NCBI RefSeq assembly: GCF_001612805.1
Contig: NZ_BDBD01000008.1
Coordinates: 1-64,000 of the forward strand
Direction of reading: 5' to 3'
Length of the DNA: 64,000 bases
Source of the DNA: Nocardia coubleae NBRC 108252
Lineage (GTDB): Bacteria > Actinomycetota > Actinomycetes > Mycobacteriales > Mycobacteriaceae
Shown here piece by piece: positions 16,490 through 24,915 of the stretch (position 1 is the stretch's first letter; each line of letters begins with the position of its first letter). Below the pieces are notes generated by a model, which ran no database searches, had not been told where the DNA came from, and worked only from the letters and a program-made list of their open reading frames with translations. The translations under genes and the position numbers were made by a program.

Positions 16490-16981
16490 GTGGATCTGGA
16501 CGAGCGACTCGAGGCATTGGAGCGGCGGGTCGCCGCCCTCGAAGGCACCCCGCACACCGACGAGCGGCTGCCGTGGGCGGTGGCGCGGTTGCGCGCGGAA
16601 TTCGACGACGCGGGCGACCGCAACGGCGGCGTCCTGCTGGCAGGCGCGCTGAAGCTGCCGACGGGTGAGCGGGTGGACTGGCAGGCGCAGTACGCCACCG
16701 ATGCCATCGTCGGCGACATCTGGACCATCGAAGCAGCCAATTGCCTTGCCGCCCTTGCCGATCCGGTTCGCCTGCGGCTGCTGCGCGAGATCGTGTACGG
16801 TCGCCGCACCGCCGCGGACCTGGCGGCCATCGCCGAACTGGGCACCTCGGCCGAGATCTATCAGCATCTGCGCCAACTGGCGGCGGTCGGCTGGTTGCAG
16901 ACCGCGGGTCTCGGCCGCTTCGAGGTGCCCGAGGGCAGGCTTGTTCCGCTGCTCGCCGCGTTGGCGAGCGCGCAGCGATGA
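16490..16981 (+). CDS. ArsR-like winged-helix regulator
   Basis: The protein is 163 aa. An N-terminal coiled-coil stretch (DLDERLEALERRVAALEG) precedes a linker and a C-terminal ArsR-type winged helix (ALADPVRLRLLREIVYGRRT, then EIYQHLRQLAAVGWLQ as recognition helix and wing). There is no metal-binding cysteine cluster, so it is not a classical metal sensor. TAGGTT (16478-16483) ends 6 nt before GTG 16490, indicating a leaderless message. It lies directly upstream of the acyl-CoA synthetase promoter and is the obvious candidate regulator. Confidence 0.78.
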   Translation: MDLDERLEALERRVAALEGTPHTDERLPWAVARLRAEFDDAGDRNGGVLLAGALKLPTGERVDWQAQYATDAIVGDIWTIEAANCLAALADPVRLRLLREIVYGRRTAADLAAIAELGTSAEIYQHLRQLAAVGWLQTAGLGRFEVPEGRLVPLLAALASAQR

Positions 16982-16998
16982 TTGGGAATTGTCCCAAT
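16981..16998. promoter_or_regulatory. Palindrome between ArsR-like gene and fadD
   Basis: ATTGGGA-ATTG-TCCCAAT is a perfect dyad with 7-bp arms that begins on the last base of the regulator's stop codon and lies just upstream of the fadD promoter. It is a candidate operator for the ArsR-like protein. Confidence 0.5.
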
Positions 16999-17014
16999 TG
17001 TCCTGATTTACCAC

Positions 17015-17043
17015 TGTGACGCAGGCCACCACACTGCTACCGT
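17015..17043 (+). promoter_or_regulatory. Probable fadD promoter
   Basis: TGTGAC (17015-17020) and TACCGT (17038-17043) are 17 bp apart. The predicted start near 17050 leaves a leader of about 30 nt carrying GGAGG. Confidence 0.4.
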
Positions 17044-17079
17044 GAGCAGCGAAGACCAACAATGTGTGGAGGTAGACGA

Positions 17080-18705
17080 GTGAGCGTGGCCCATCTTCTC
17101 GAAACGGTGAAAGCCCTCGGTGTTCTGCGTTCGCGTGGCGTCTCCGATCCCACGAAACCGCTCGAGACCCTGCGGACGATGAAAGAGTCCAAGATCTACG
17201 GCCCGCAGGCCACCCTGGTCCGGCACTCCGCCCGCGTCGCCCCCGAACAAGTCGCCCTGGCCGACGAACGCGGGGAACTCACCTACCGCGAACTCGACGA
17301 CCAGTCCACGGCGGTGGCCCGTGGTCTGCAGGCGGCCGGGATCAGCGAGGGCATGGTGATCGCGGTCCTGGCTCGCGACCATCGCGGTCTCATCATGTCG
17401 ATGATCGCGGCGGGCAAGCTCGGGGCGCGCATCGCGCTGATGAACACCGGGTTCGCCAAACCGCAGTTCGCCGAGGTGTGCGAGCGCGAGAAGGTGCGCG
17501 CGGTCCTGCACGACAGCGAGTTCCTCGGCCTGCTCGACGCCCTGCCCGCCGACCTGCCGCGCTACCTCACCTGGGTCGACGAGGGCACCGAGATCCCCGC
17601 CGGTGCAACAACTTTCGACGACCTGATCGCCGCCAACTCCGCCGAGCCGCTGCCCGCGCCGAGCAAGCCGGGCGGTTTCATCATCCTCACCAGCGGCACC
17701 ACCGGCCTGCCCAAGGGCGCGCCGCGCACCAAGGTGACGCCGATGGCCACCGCGCAGTTCGTCGACCGGGTGCCCTTCCCCAAGCGCGGCGTGATGATGA
17801 TCGTCTCGCCGATCTTCCACAGCACGGGTCTCGGTACCTGGCTGGTCGGCACCATCCTGTCGAACAAGATCGTGATGCGGCGCCGCTTCGACGCCGAGGC
17901 CACGCTGGCCTCGATCGCCGAGCACAAGGTGGAGATGCTGGTCTGCGTGCCGACGATGCTGCACCGGATGACCGAGCTGCCCGCCGAGGTCCGGGCGAAG
18001 TACGACCTGTCGTCGCTGAAGGTCATCCTGTTCGCCGGGTCGGCGCTCACCCCGGAGCTGTGCATCCGGGCCACCGAGGTGTTCGGGCCGGTGCTCTACA
18101 ACCTCTACGGCTCCACCGAGGTCGCCATCGCCTCCATCGCCAACCCCGCCGAGCTGGCGGAGGCGCCGGGCACGGTCGGCCGCTCCCCCATCACCTGCGA
18201 GGTCCGCCTCTACGACGAGAACGACCAGCCGGTCCGCGAACCCGGCGCCAAGGGCCGGATCTTCGTGCGCAGCGGTGCCCCGTTCGAGGGCTACACCGAC
18301 GGCAGGCACAAGCAGATCATCGACGGCTTCATGTCCAGTGGCGACATGGGCCATTTCACCGAGTCCGGCCTGCTCATGGTCGACGGCCGCGACGACGACA
18401 TGATCGTCTCCGGCGGCGAGAACGTCTACCCGCAGGAGGTGGAGAACCTGCTGATCGAGCACCCGCAGGTGTTCGATGTGGCGGTGGTCGGCGTCGACGA
18501 CCCCGAGTTCGGAAAGCGCCTGCGCGCCTTCGTCGTCCCCGAGCCGGGCCAGACGCCCGACGCCGGCGCGCTGCAGGCGCACGTGAAGGAGAACCTGGCC
18601 CGCTTCAAGGTGCCGCGCGAGGTGGTGTTCGTCGAGGAACTGCCCCGTAATGCCACCGGCAAGATCCTGCGCCGGGTGCTCATCGACTATGAGGTGTCAC
18701 AGTGA
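17080..18705 (+). CDS. Acyl-CoA synthetase (first of a tandem pair)
   Basis: A 541-aa AMP-forming acyl-CoA synthetase that activates a fatty acid with ATP and CoA. Motifs appear in order: phosphate loop LTSGTTGLPKGAPR, LYGSTEVA, the hinge region GRDDDMIVSGGENVYP, and the catalytic lysine in RNATGKILRR. GTG 17080 has GGAGG 7 nt upstream; the longer frame from 17062 lacks a ribosome site. It resembles mycobacterial FadD12-type enzymes but the chain-length preference cannot be read. The second copy follows at 18834. Confidence 0.9.
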   Translation: MSVAHLLETVKALGVLRSRGVSDPTKPLETLRTMKESKIYGPQATLVRHSARVAPEQVALADERGELTYRELDDQSTAVARGLQAAGISEGMVIAVLARDHRGLIMSMIAAGKLGARIALMNTGFAKPQFAEVCEREKVRAVLHDSEFLGLLDALPADLPRYLTWVDEGTEIPAGATTFDDLIAANSAEPLPAPSKPGGFIILTSGTTGLPKGAPRTKVTPMATAQFVDRVPFPKRGVMMIVSPIFHSTGLGTWLVGTILSNKIVMRRRFDAEATLASIAEHKVEMLVCVPTMLHRMTELPAEVRAKYDLSSLKVILFAGSALTPELCIRATEVFGPVLYNLYGSTEVAIASIANPAELAEAPGTVGRSPITCEVRLYDENDQPVREPGAKGRIFVRSGAPFEGYTDGRHKQIIDGFMSSGDMGHFTESGLLMVDGRDDDMIVSGGENVYPQEVENLLIEHPQVFDVAVVGVDDPEFGKRLRAFVVPEPGQTPDAGALQAHVKENLARFKVPREVVFVEELPRNATGKILRRVLIDYEVSQ

Positions 18706-18748
18706 TGTCTCAGGGCTGAGACGGGCGACACAGTAAGAGCCCCGTGCT

Positions 18749-18762
18749 TGCTATTGTTAGCA
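18749..18762. promoter_or_regulatory. Palindrome over the promoter of the second acyl-CoA synthetase
   Basis: TGCTA-TTGT-TAGCA (18749-18762) is a perfect dyad with 5-bp arms and contains TATTGT (18752-18757), a TANNNT -10-like hexamer. It suggests independent regulation of the downstream gene. Confidence 0.4.
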
Positions 18763-18833
18763 CCAGCACTGGATCTCGAAGACGCGGTCCGGCCCCGCGG
18801 TGACGCGGGCTCGGTCTGCCGAAAGGCTGTTCG

Positions 18834-20492
18834 ATGTCTCTGTCTCTGCCCGCGCTAGGCGGCACGGCTCGGCGTGCGGGCGATTTCGCCCTCGGCGTCA
18901 AGGTCATGGTCGACCGCAAGCTGTTCAACCCCCTGCGCCTCGACCATGCCGCGCGCTCGTTCCGCAATGTGTCGAAATTCGGCCCGTTCGCCGGTGTGGT
19001 CATGCACGCCGCCCAGACGCGACCCGGTGCGGGCGCGATCGTCGACGAACGCGGTGAGCTCACCTTCGGGCTGCTCGACGAGCAGTCGAGCGCGTTGGCC
19101 CGCGGGCTGCGCGCAAGCGGCATCAGCGAGGGCGATGTCATCGCGGTGCTGGCGCGCGACCACCGTGGCATGGTGCTGAGCCTGCTCGCGGCGGGCAAGC
19201 TCGGCGTGCGCGCGGTCCTGATGAACACCGGTTTCGCCAAACCGCAGTTCGCCGATGTGGCCACCCGCGAGAAGGTCAAGGCGGTGCTGCACGACAGCGA
19301 GTTCATGGATCTCATGAGCGCCATTCCCGCCGAGATCCCGCGCATCCTGACCTGGGTCGACGAGGCGCACGGTGTGGATCCGTCGATCCCGACGGTCGAA
19401 TCGCTGATCTCGGGGCGCTCGGTGGAACCGCTGACGCCGCCGAGCAAGCCGGGCGGCATGGTGATCCTGACCAGCGGCACCACCGGCACTCCCAAGGGCG
19501 CGCCGCGCGACAAGGTGAGCCCGTTCGCGTCGGCCCAGTTCGTCGACCGGGTGCCGCTGCCCTACAACGGCACGATGATCATGGCGGCGCCGATCTTCCA
19601 CGGCACCGGTCTGTCGCAGTTCACCCTCGGGCTGGCCTTGGGCAACCGGGTGATCTTCCAGCAGCGCAAGTTCGACCCGGAACAGACCCTGGCCAATATC
19701 GTGAAGTACCGGGCGGATTCGCTGGTCGTCGTCCCGACGATGCTGCAGCGCATCCTCGACCTGGACGAGAAGATCCTGGCGAAGTACGACCCGTCCACGA
19801 TCAAGGTGATCTTCGCGGCGGGCTCGGCCATCGCACCCGATGTGGTGACCCGCTGCCTGGACTACTTCGGCGACAGCCTCTACAACCTCTACGGTTCCAC
19901 CGAATGCGCGGTGATGACCGTGGCAACTCCCGAGGATCTGCGCAAGTCGCCGACCACCGCGGGCAAGCCGCCGGTCGGTATCCGCATCGTGCTGCTCGAC
20001 GAGAACCGCAAGCCGATCACCGAGCCGAACGTCACCGGGACCATCTTCGTGGACAACGGTTTCGCCTTCACCGGCTACACCGACGGCCGGACCAAGGAAA
20101 TGGTCGACGGCATGATGTCCAGCGGCGACGTGGGCCATTTCGACGAAGACGGCCTGCTCTACATCGACGGCCGCGACGACGACATGATCGTGTCCGGCGG
20201 TGAGAACGTTTTCCCACTCGAAGTGGAGAACCTCATCGCGGGCCGGCCCGATGTGTTCGAAGCGGCCGTGGTCGGTGTCGACGACCGCGACTACGGGAAG
20301 CGTCTGCGCGCCTTCGTCGTGCCCGGGCCCGACTCCGCCCGGGATGCCGACGAGATCAAGGACTTCGTGCGCCAGAACCTGGCCCGCTACAAGGTGCCGC
20401 GCGAAGTGATCTTCCTCGACGAACTCCCCCGCAACGCGACCGGCAAACTGCTGCGCAAGCCGCTGATCGAGATGGACATCGACGGGCAGTGA
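18834..20492 (+). CDS. Acyl-CoA synthetase (second of a tandem pair)
   Basis: The protein is 552 aa, clearly paralogous to the preceding gene: VIAVLARDHRG, MNTGFAKPQFA, LTSGTTGTPKGAPR, LYGSTECAV and GRDDDMIVSGGENVFP occur at matching places. The N-terminus differs, carrying an extra 30-40 residues. The catalytic lysine (RNATGKLLRK) is kept. ATG 18834 has an AAAGG site. The two copies probably arose by tandem duplication and may differ in substrate. Confidence 0.9.
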   Translation: MSLSLPALGGTARRAGDFALGVKVMVDRKLFNPLRLDHAARSFRNVSKFGPFAGVVMHAAQTRPGAGAIVDERGELTFGLLDEQSSALARGLRASGISEGDVIAVLARDHRGMVLSLLAAGKLGVRAVLMNTGFAKPQFADVATREKVKAVLHDSEFMDLMSAIPAEIPRILTWVDEAHGVDPSIPTVESLISGRSVEPLTPPSKPGGMVILTSGTTGTPKGAPRDKVSPFASAQFVDRVPLPYNGTMIMAAPIFHGTGLSQFTLGLALGNRVIFQQRKFDPEQTLANIVKYRADSLVVVPTMLQRILDLDEKILAKYDPSTIKVIFAAGSAIAPDVVTRCLDYFGDSLYNLYGSTECAVMTVATPEDLRKSPTTAGKPPVGIRIVLLDENRKPITEPNVTGTIFVDNGFAFTGYTDGRTKEMVDGMMSSGDVGHFDEDGLLYIDGRDDDMIVSGGENVFPLEVENLIAGRPDVFEAAVVGVDDRDYGKRLRAFVVPGPDSARDADEIKDFVRQNLARYKVPREVIFLDELPRNATGKLLRKPLIEMDIDGQ

Positions 20493-20529
20493 TCCCGTCG
20501 CACCGTCGGGACCTGTCTCGGCGGTGCTT

Positions 20530-20541
20530 TATCATCGGCCG
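20530..20541 (+). promoter_or_regulatory. -10 element of a leaderless membrane-protein gene
   Basis: TATCAT (20530-20535) ends 6 nt before GTG 20542, with no Shine-Dalgarno. Confidence 0.45.
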
Positions 20542-21096
20542 GTGATCATCGAGTTCCGGCAGGCGTCCGCGCCGTCGCGTGCCCTCGGCGCGCGCGTGCG
20601 CGGTGCCTGTGCGGGCTCGATGTCGGGTGCGTTGTCGCTGGCCGCCCACGGGCTGGCCGCCGGGAGCGCGATGCCCGGCAGCACAACGGTCGTGCTGCTG
20701 GCGGCCGTGTCGGCGGTGGTCGGCGCGCTGGTGGCCGGGCCGGTGCGTCACGGTGCGCTCGGGCTCGCGGTGGTGCTGCTGGGTGGTCAGCTCGTGGGTC
20801 ACACCACGATGAGCTGGTCCGGTCACGGACACCACGTGGAGGATTCGCTCGGCCTCGGCATGCTCACGGCCCACACCGTCGCGGCCGTCCTCGCCGCGGT
20901 GGTCGTCATCGGCGCCGAAGCCGCTTACCGCGCCGCGGGCGCCCTGCTGGCCCGCGCCCTACCCCAGCGCTACCGCGCCCCGCGCATTCCCGGTCGCGCG
21001 CCGCTGCGCCTGACCCACCGCGACCGCGTCATCCTGCGCGTCCTCACCGCGCGATCACTGCGCACCCGAGCCCCGCCTCTCGCCTTCGCCTTCTGA
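20542..21096 (+). CDS. Integral membrane protein with His-rich loop
   Basis: A 184-aa protein with four hydrophobic helices and a basic C-terminal tail. The loop between helices 3 and 4 reads GHTTMSWSGHGHHVED, a cluster of His and Met residues suited to soft metal ions. Similar proteins commonly sit beside copper-handling genes in actinobacteria, and here a PepSY membrane protein follows. A link to copper is inferred from the loop and context only. Confidence 0.65.
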   Translation: MIIEFRQASAPSRALGARVRGACAGSMSGALSLAAHGLAAGSAMPGSTTVVLLAAVSAVVGALVAGPVRHGALGLAVVLLGGQLVGHTTMSWSGHGHHVEDSLGLGMLTAHTVAAVLAAVVVIGAEAAYRAAGALLARALPQRYRAPRIPGRAPLRLTHRDRVILRVLTARSLRTRAPPLAFAF

Positions 21097-21526
21097 CCTT
21101 TTCCCCGGTGCGCGCGATCTCGTGCACTGGTCACCAATGCATGCACCCGTGCTCGGCGGCTATGAGTCTCGCCCGCCGACCGGCTTCGTGCGCGCCCGCT
21201 CGCCGTGATCGCGGTGGTCGGTGCGCTCGCGCGGCTCTGGTCTGGCGGTTCATCGTGGCCGGCGGCTGGCAGCTCGCCTCGCGACGTCGACCACTGTGGC
21301 TCACGCAGCGGCGGCCGAGGCATGCCGCTCGAAGCGGTTCGGTGGGCTCGTGCCCGACAGACCTCGTGTTCGCGGAGCACGCCGACGAAAGCCACGGTAG
21401 CTCGTGTCTTCCGGCGCGGATGTCGTGGCTGATTCTGTGCGACTGCCGATGTCTGCTTCGGCGAACGCTCGTGCGGTGGCTGCTGCTCGCGATAGTGAGC
21501 ACCGGGTTTCACTACTTCAGAAACGA
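21097..21526. other. 430-bp intergenic region without a supported gene
   Basis: Open frames exist on both strands but their translations are Arg/Cys/Ser-rich and show neither the genome's codon bias nor family motifs. I found no terminator, clear operator or RNA fold. It may hold the promoter of the PepSY gene or a decayed coding sequence. Confidence 0.5.
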
Positions 21527-22972
21527 ATGATGATGAGTATTACCGATATTCGTCCGGCCGAGAGTTCGGTCGGGGACGGTGAGCGGACACCTCGCGCACG
21601 GCGCGGGATGCGGGTCGCTCCCTTGGCCATGCGGCTGCATTTCTACGCGGGGTTCTTCGTCGCCCCGTTCATCCTGATCGCGGCACTCACCGGCGCGCTG
21701 TACGCGATCGCGCCGACGATCGAAGGGTTCGTGTCGCGGGATCTGCTCCAGGTGCAGACCTCCGGGCCGGATCGAGCATTGTCGGCGCAGGTGGGCGCGG
21801 CGGTCGCCGGCAAGCCCGACCTCGCGTTGGTGGCCGTCGCCCCGGCCGCGGCCGACGGGGAAACCACGCGGGTGCTGTTCAACGATCCCGCGCTGGGCGA
21901 TTCCGAACGCCTCTCGGTGTTCGTCGACCCGCACACTGCCCAACCGGTGGGCGAGGCCGTCGTCTACGGCAGTGGTGGCGCGCTGCCGTTGCGGGCCTGG
22001 CTCAGCGAGTTCCACCGGAGCCTGCACCTGGGCGAACCCGGTCGGCTCTACAGCGAACTCGCGGCCTCGTGGCTGTGGGTGATCGCCCTGTTCGGGCTGG
22101 TGCTGTGGGTGAACCGGGTGCGCAAGCGTCGTGCACGCAACGGTGCGCGGTGGCTGGTGGCACCGGATCTCTCGCAAGCGAAACGCCGGAAGATGAACTG
22201 GCACGGCGCGATCGGTGTGTGGACGCTTCCGGTGATCCTGTTGCTGTCGGCGACGGGTCTGACCTGGTCGGTCTATGCCGGTGAGAACGTGACGAAGTTG
22301 CGCGAGGAAATGAGCTGGACCACCCCGGCGGTGAGCGTGGCACTCCCCGGCGCGGCCGCACCGGCGACGACCGGCGGCGACCACCACAGCGGCGGCGGCA
22401 CCACACCGGCACCGGCCGATCAGCACCTCCGGATCGCACAACTCGACCGGGTATACGAGGTCGCGCGGGCCAACGGCATCACCCAGGCCGCCGAGATCAG
22501 TGTTCCGGCGGAACCGGACGCCGCTTTCGGTGTCAAGGAGCTACGCAAGCCGGGCACCTACACGATCGACTCGGTCGCGGTCGACGGCAACGGCACAGTC
22601 ACCGATCGACTCGCCTACGCCGACTGGCCGCTGATGGCCAAGCTCACCAACTGGGGTATCGCCTTCCACATGGGGCTGCTGTTCGGCCTGGTCAACCAGC
22701 TGTTGCTGCTGGCGATCATGCTCGGTCTCGTGGTCATGATCGTCCTCGGCTACCGGATGTGGTGGCAGCGGCGACCCACCCACGCGGGCTCGTTGCCGCT
22801 GCCACCACGGCGCGGAGTACTGCGCAAGACGTCGCTGTGGATCACGATTCCGCTCGTCGCGGCGGCCGTGGTGATCGGGTGGTTCGTACCCCTGCTCGGG
22901 CTCAGTCTGCTCGGGTTCTTCCTGATCGACGTGGCGCTCGGCCTGGCCGCCCGCGCCTACCCGAACAGCTGA
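21527..22972 (+). CDS. PepSY-associated transmembrane protein
   Basis: The 481-aa protein has the PepSY-TM layout: an N-terminal helix (RLHFYAGFFVAPFILIAALT), a large extracytoplasmic PepSY region, a second helix pair around WLWVIALFGLVLWVNRVRKR and WTLPVILLLSATGLTWSVY, another loop with HHSGGG, and further helices to the C-terminus. Such proteins are often linked to iron-siderophore reduction or copper handling. Three consecutive ATG codons (21527, 21530, 21533) could start it; no Shine-Dalgarno decides. A terminator follows. Confidence 0.82.
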   Translation: MMMSITDIRPAESSVGDGERTPRARRGMRVAPLAMRLHFYAGFFVAPFILIAALTGALYAIAPTIEGFVSRDLLQVQTSGPDRALSAQVGAAVAGKPDLALVAVAPAAADGETTRVLFNDPALGDSERLSVFVDPHTAQPVGEAVVYGSGGALPLRAWLSEFHRSLHLGEPGRLYSELAASWLWVIALFGLVLWVNRVRKRRARNGARWLVAPDLSQAKRRKMNWHGAIGVWTLPVILLLSATGLTWSVYAGENVTKLREEMSWTTPAVSVALPGAAAPATTGGDHHSGGGTTPAPADQHLRIAQLDRVYEVARANGITQAAEISVPAEPDAAFGVKELRKPGTYTIDSVAVDGNGTVTDRLAYADWPLMAKLTNWGIAFHMGLLFGLVNQLLLLAIMLGLVVMIVLGYRMWWQRRPTHAGSLPLPPRRGVLRKTSLWITIPLVAAAVVIGWFVPLLGLSLLGFFLIDVALGLAARAYPNS

Positions 22973-22976
22973 GTGC

Positions 22977-23010
22977 GCTGTCGGCGAGGTGAAACCGCCT
23001 CGCCGACAGC
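22977..23010 (+). terminator. Hairpin after the PepSY gene
   Basis: GCTGTCGGCGAGG (22977-22989) pairs perfectly with CCTCGCCGACAGC (22998-23010), a 13-bp stem with an 8-nt loop, followed by CGCTTTC. Confidence 0.7.
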
Positions 23011-23071
23011 CGCTTTCGGCCGGGCAACCAGTGCTTTCCCCGCGTGCCCGGTCCGCCCGGCGCGGGATGCT

Positions 23072-23083
23072 TAGGATCGGGTC
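23072..23083 (+). promoter_or_regulatory. -10 element of the leaderless phoD gene
   Basis: TAGGAT (23072-23077) ends 6 nt before ATG 23084; no Shine-Dalgarno is present. Confidence 0.5.
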
Positions 23084-24664
23084 ATGGCGATCGACCGGCG
23101 GCAGTTCCTCCGATACGGCGCGGCCGGGTCGATCGTGGCGGCGGTCGGGGTGTCGGCGGCGAGCAGCGCACCGTTTCCCGCACCCCGTTTCCTGGGCGAA
23201 CCGTTCTCCCTCGGCGTGGCCTCGGGCGAACCGACACCCGACGGTGTGGTGCTGTGGACCCGGCTCGCCCCCGACCCGCTGGCCCCCGACGGGTACGGCG
23301 GCATGCCGGTCGACCCGGTGACGGTCGACTACGAGGTCGCCGAGGACGAACGATTCACCAAGGTCGTCGTCCGGGGTTCGGCGGTGGCCACCCGCGCGCT
23401 CGGCCACAGCGTGCATCCCGAGGTGACCGGCCTGGCACCGGATCGCTGGTACTACTTCCGCTTCCGCGCGGGCTCGGCCATCTCGCCGGTCGGGCGCACC
23501 CGCACCGCGCCGCCGCCGGACCGGCCGACGCAGCGGATGCGATTCGCGTTCGCCTCCTGCCAGTCGTGGAGCTCGGGCTACTACACCGCCTATGAGCACA
23601 TGGCCGCCGAGGACCTCGACCTCGTCGTCCACCTGGGCGACTACATCTACGAGTCCTCGTGGGTGGTCGCCCGGCGAGGCGTGAAGCTGCCGCCGCAGCT
23701 CGAGGGCGAGGCGGTCGACCTCGCCGGATACCGGCTGCGCTACGCCCAGGCCAAGGCCGAAGCGCCACTGCGAGCCGCCCACGCCGCGTTCCCCTGGCTG
23801 GTCACCTTCGACGACCACGAACTCGACAACAACTGGGCCGGTGAGCACCCCGGCCTCGGCAACGACGTGCACCGCCTGCCGTTCCTGTTCCGGCGCCGCA
23901 AAGCCGCCGCGTTCCAGGCGATGTACGAGCATCAGCCGATGCGCCTGGCACAGCTCCCGTCGGGTTCCTCGATCCGCCTGCATCGCCGCTACCGCTTCGG
24001 TGACCTGGCCGAATTCACCATGATCGACACCAGGCAGTACCGCGACGAACAGGCCTGCGGCGACGGCAAAGCGGTGCTCGACTGCACCGACCGGTACTCC
24101 ACCGGCCGCTCGATTCTCGGTGCGGCCCAGCGTGACTGGCTCGTCGACGGTTTCGCCGCGTCCACCGCGCGCTGGCAGATCCTCGGCAACCAGGTCGCCA
24201 TGGCCGAATCCGACTACGATCCCGGCCCGGATCTGTTGCTGGGCACCGACGCCTGGGACGGCTACATCGCCGACCGCAATGCCGTGCTCGGCGCCGCGGT
24301 CGACCACGACGTGGCCAACCTGGTGGTGATCACCGGTGACCGGCACGAGAACTACGTCGCCGACCTGCACCGCGACTACACCGATCCCGAATCACCGGTG
24401 GTTGCCACCGAATTCACGGGAACCTCGATCAGCACGGGCGGCGACGGCGAGGACTTCCCCGACACCGGCCGTGCCCTGCTGGCCGCCAATCCGCACATGC
24501 GGTTCTACAACAAGCAACGCGGCTATGTGCGGGTCGAGCTCGACCATGAGCTGTGGCGCAACGACTTCCGGGTGGTGCCGTACGTGCGTTCGCCGGGCGC
24601 GCCCATCAGCACCCGTGCCAGTTTCGTCGTGCAGGACGGCATTCCCGGCACGATCGAGGCCTAG
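23084..24664 (+). CDS. phoD: PhoD-family alkaline phosphatase/phosphodiesterase, Tat-exported
   Basis: The protein is 526 aa. A twin-arginine signal (DRRQFLRYGAAGS, then a hydrophobic stretch ending SAASSAP) sends the folded enzyme out of the cell. PhoD hallmarks follow: the N-terminal beta domain (FSLGVASGEPTPDGVVLWTR), FASCQSW, the metal-binding HLGDYIYE, DDHELDNNW and the late VITGDRHEN. PhoD enzymes use Ca/Fe to hydrolyse phosphomono- and diesters and are usually phosphate-starvation proteins; no Pho box was recognised. Its stop codon overlaps that of the convergent gene. Confidence 0.92.
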   Translation: MAIDRRQFLRYGAAGSIVAAVGVSAASSAPFPAPRFLGEPFSLGVASGEPTPDGVVLWTRLAPDPLAPDGYGGMPVDPVTVDYEVAEDERFTKVVVRGSAVATRALGHSVHPEVTGLAPDRWYYFRFRAGSAISPVGRTRTAPPPDRPTQRMRFAFASCQSWSSGYYTAYEHMAAEDLDLVVHLGDYIYESSWVVARRGVKLPPQLEGEAVDLAGYRLRYAQAKAEAPLRAAHAAFPWLVTFDDHELDNNWAGEHPGLGNDVHRLPFLFRRRKAAAFQAMYEHQPMRLAQLPSGSSIRLHRRYRFGDLAEFTMIDTRQYRDEQACGDGKAVLDCTDRYSTGRSILGAAQRDWLVDGFAASTARWQILGNQVAMAESDYDPGPDLLLGTDAWDGYIADRNAVLGAAVDHDVANLVVITGDRHENYVADLHRDYTDPESPVVATEFTGTSISTGGDGEDFPDTGRALLAANPHMRFYNKQRGYVRVELDHELWRNDFRVVPYVRSPGAPISTRASFVVQDGIPGTIEA

Positions 24665-24903
24665 TGAGTGAAGTCCTCCAGTGTCTGTTCGGGCACTTCG
24701 GGCACCTGCACGGGACGCAGCAGCGCCCAGCCGACGAATATCACTGCCACTCCCGCCATTCCGAGCCCGGCCCACAGATTTACGTCGACCCCACCGGTTT
24801 TCACCTCCTGGGCGGCGGAGTCCTGCAGCAGTGAGGTGGCCACGAGCACCACACCGTAGAGGCCGAGCAGGGCACCGATGATGGTGCGGATATCGAAAAG
24901 CAT
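24661..24903 (-). CDS. Small two-helix membrane protein next to the symporter
   Basis: The 80-aa protein has two hydrophobic helices (IIGALLGLYGVVLVATSLL and LWAGLGMAGVAVIFVGWALL) and an acidic C-terminal tail. It lies 12 nt downstream of the sodium:solute symporter gene on the same strand, so it is co-transcribed and may be an accessory subunit. Its stop codon (24661-24663) overlaps the phoD stop on the other strand by two bases. Confidence 0.72.
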   Translation of the reverse strand: MLFDIRTIIGALLGLYGVVLVATSLLQDSAAQEVKTGGVDVNLWAGLGMAGVAVIFVGWALLRPVQVPEVPEQTLEDFTH

Positions 24904-24915
24904 TGCGACGACTCC

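Noticed and set aside
18707..18722. GTCTCA-GGGC-TGAGAC as a second copy of the AurF-promoter operator
   Set aside because: The half-sites are in opposite order to TGAGAC...GTCTCA; it is more likely a weak hairpin after the first fadD.
21108..21530. 140-codon plus-strand frame before the PepSY gene
   Set aside because: Cys/Arg/Ser-rich, no third-position bias, no ribosome site; more likely non-coding or decayed.
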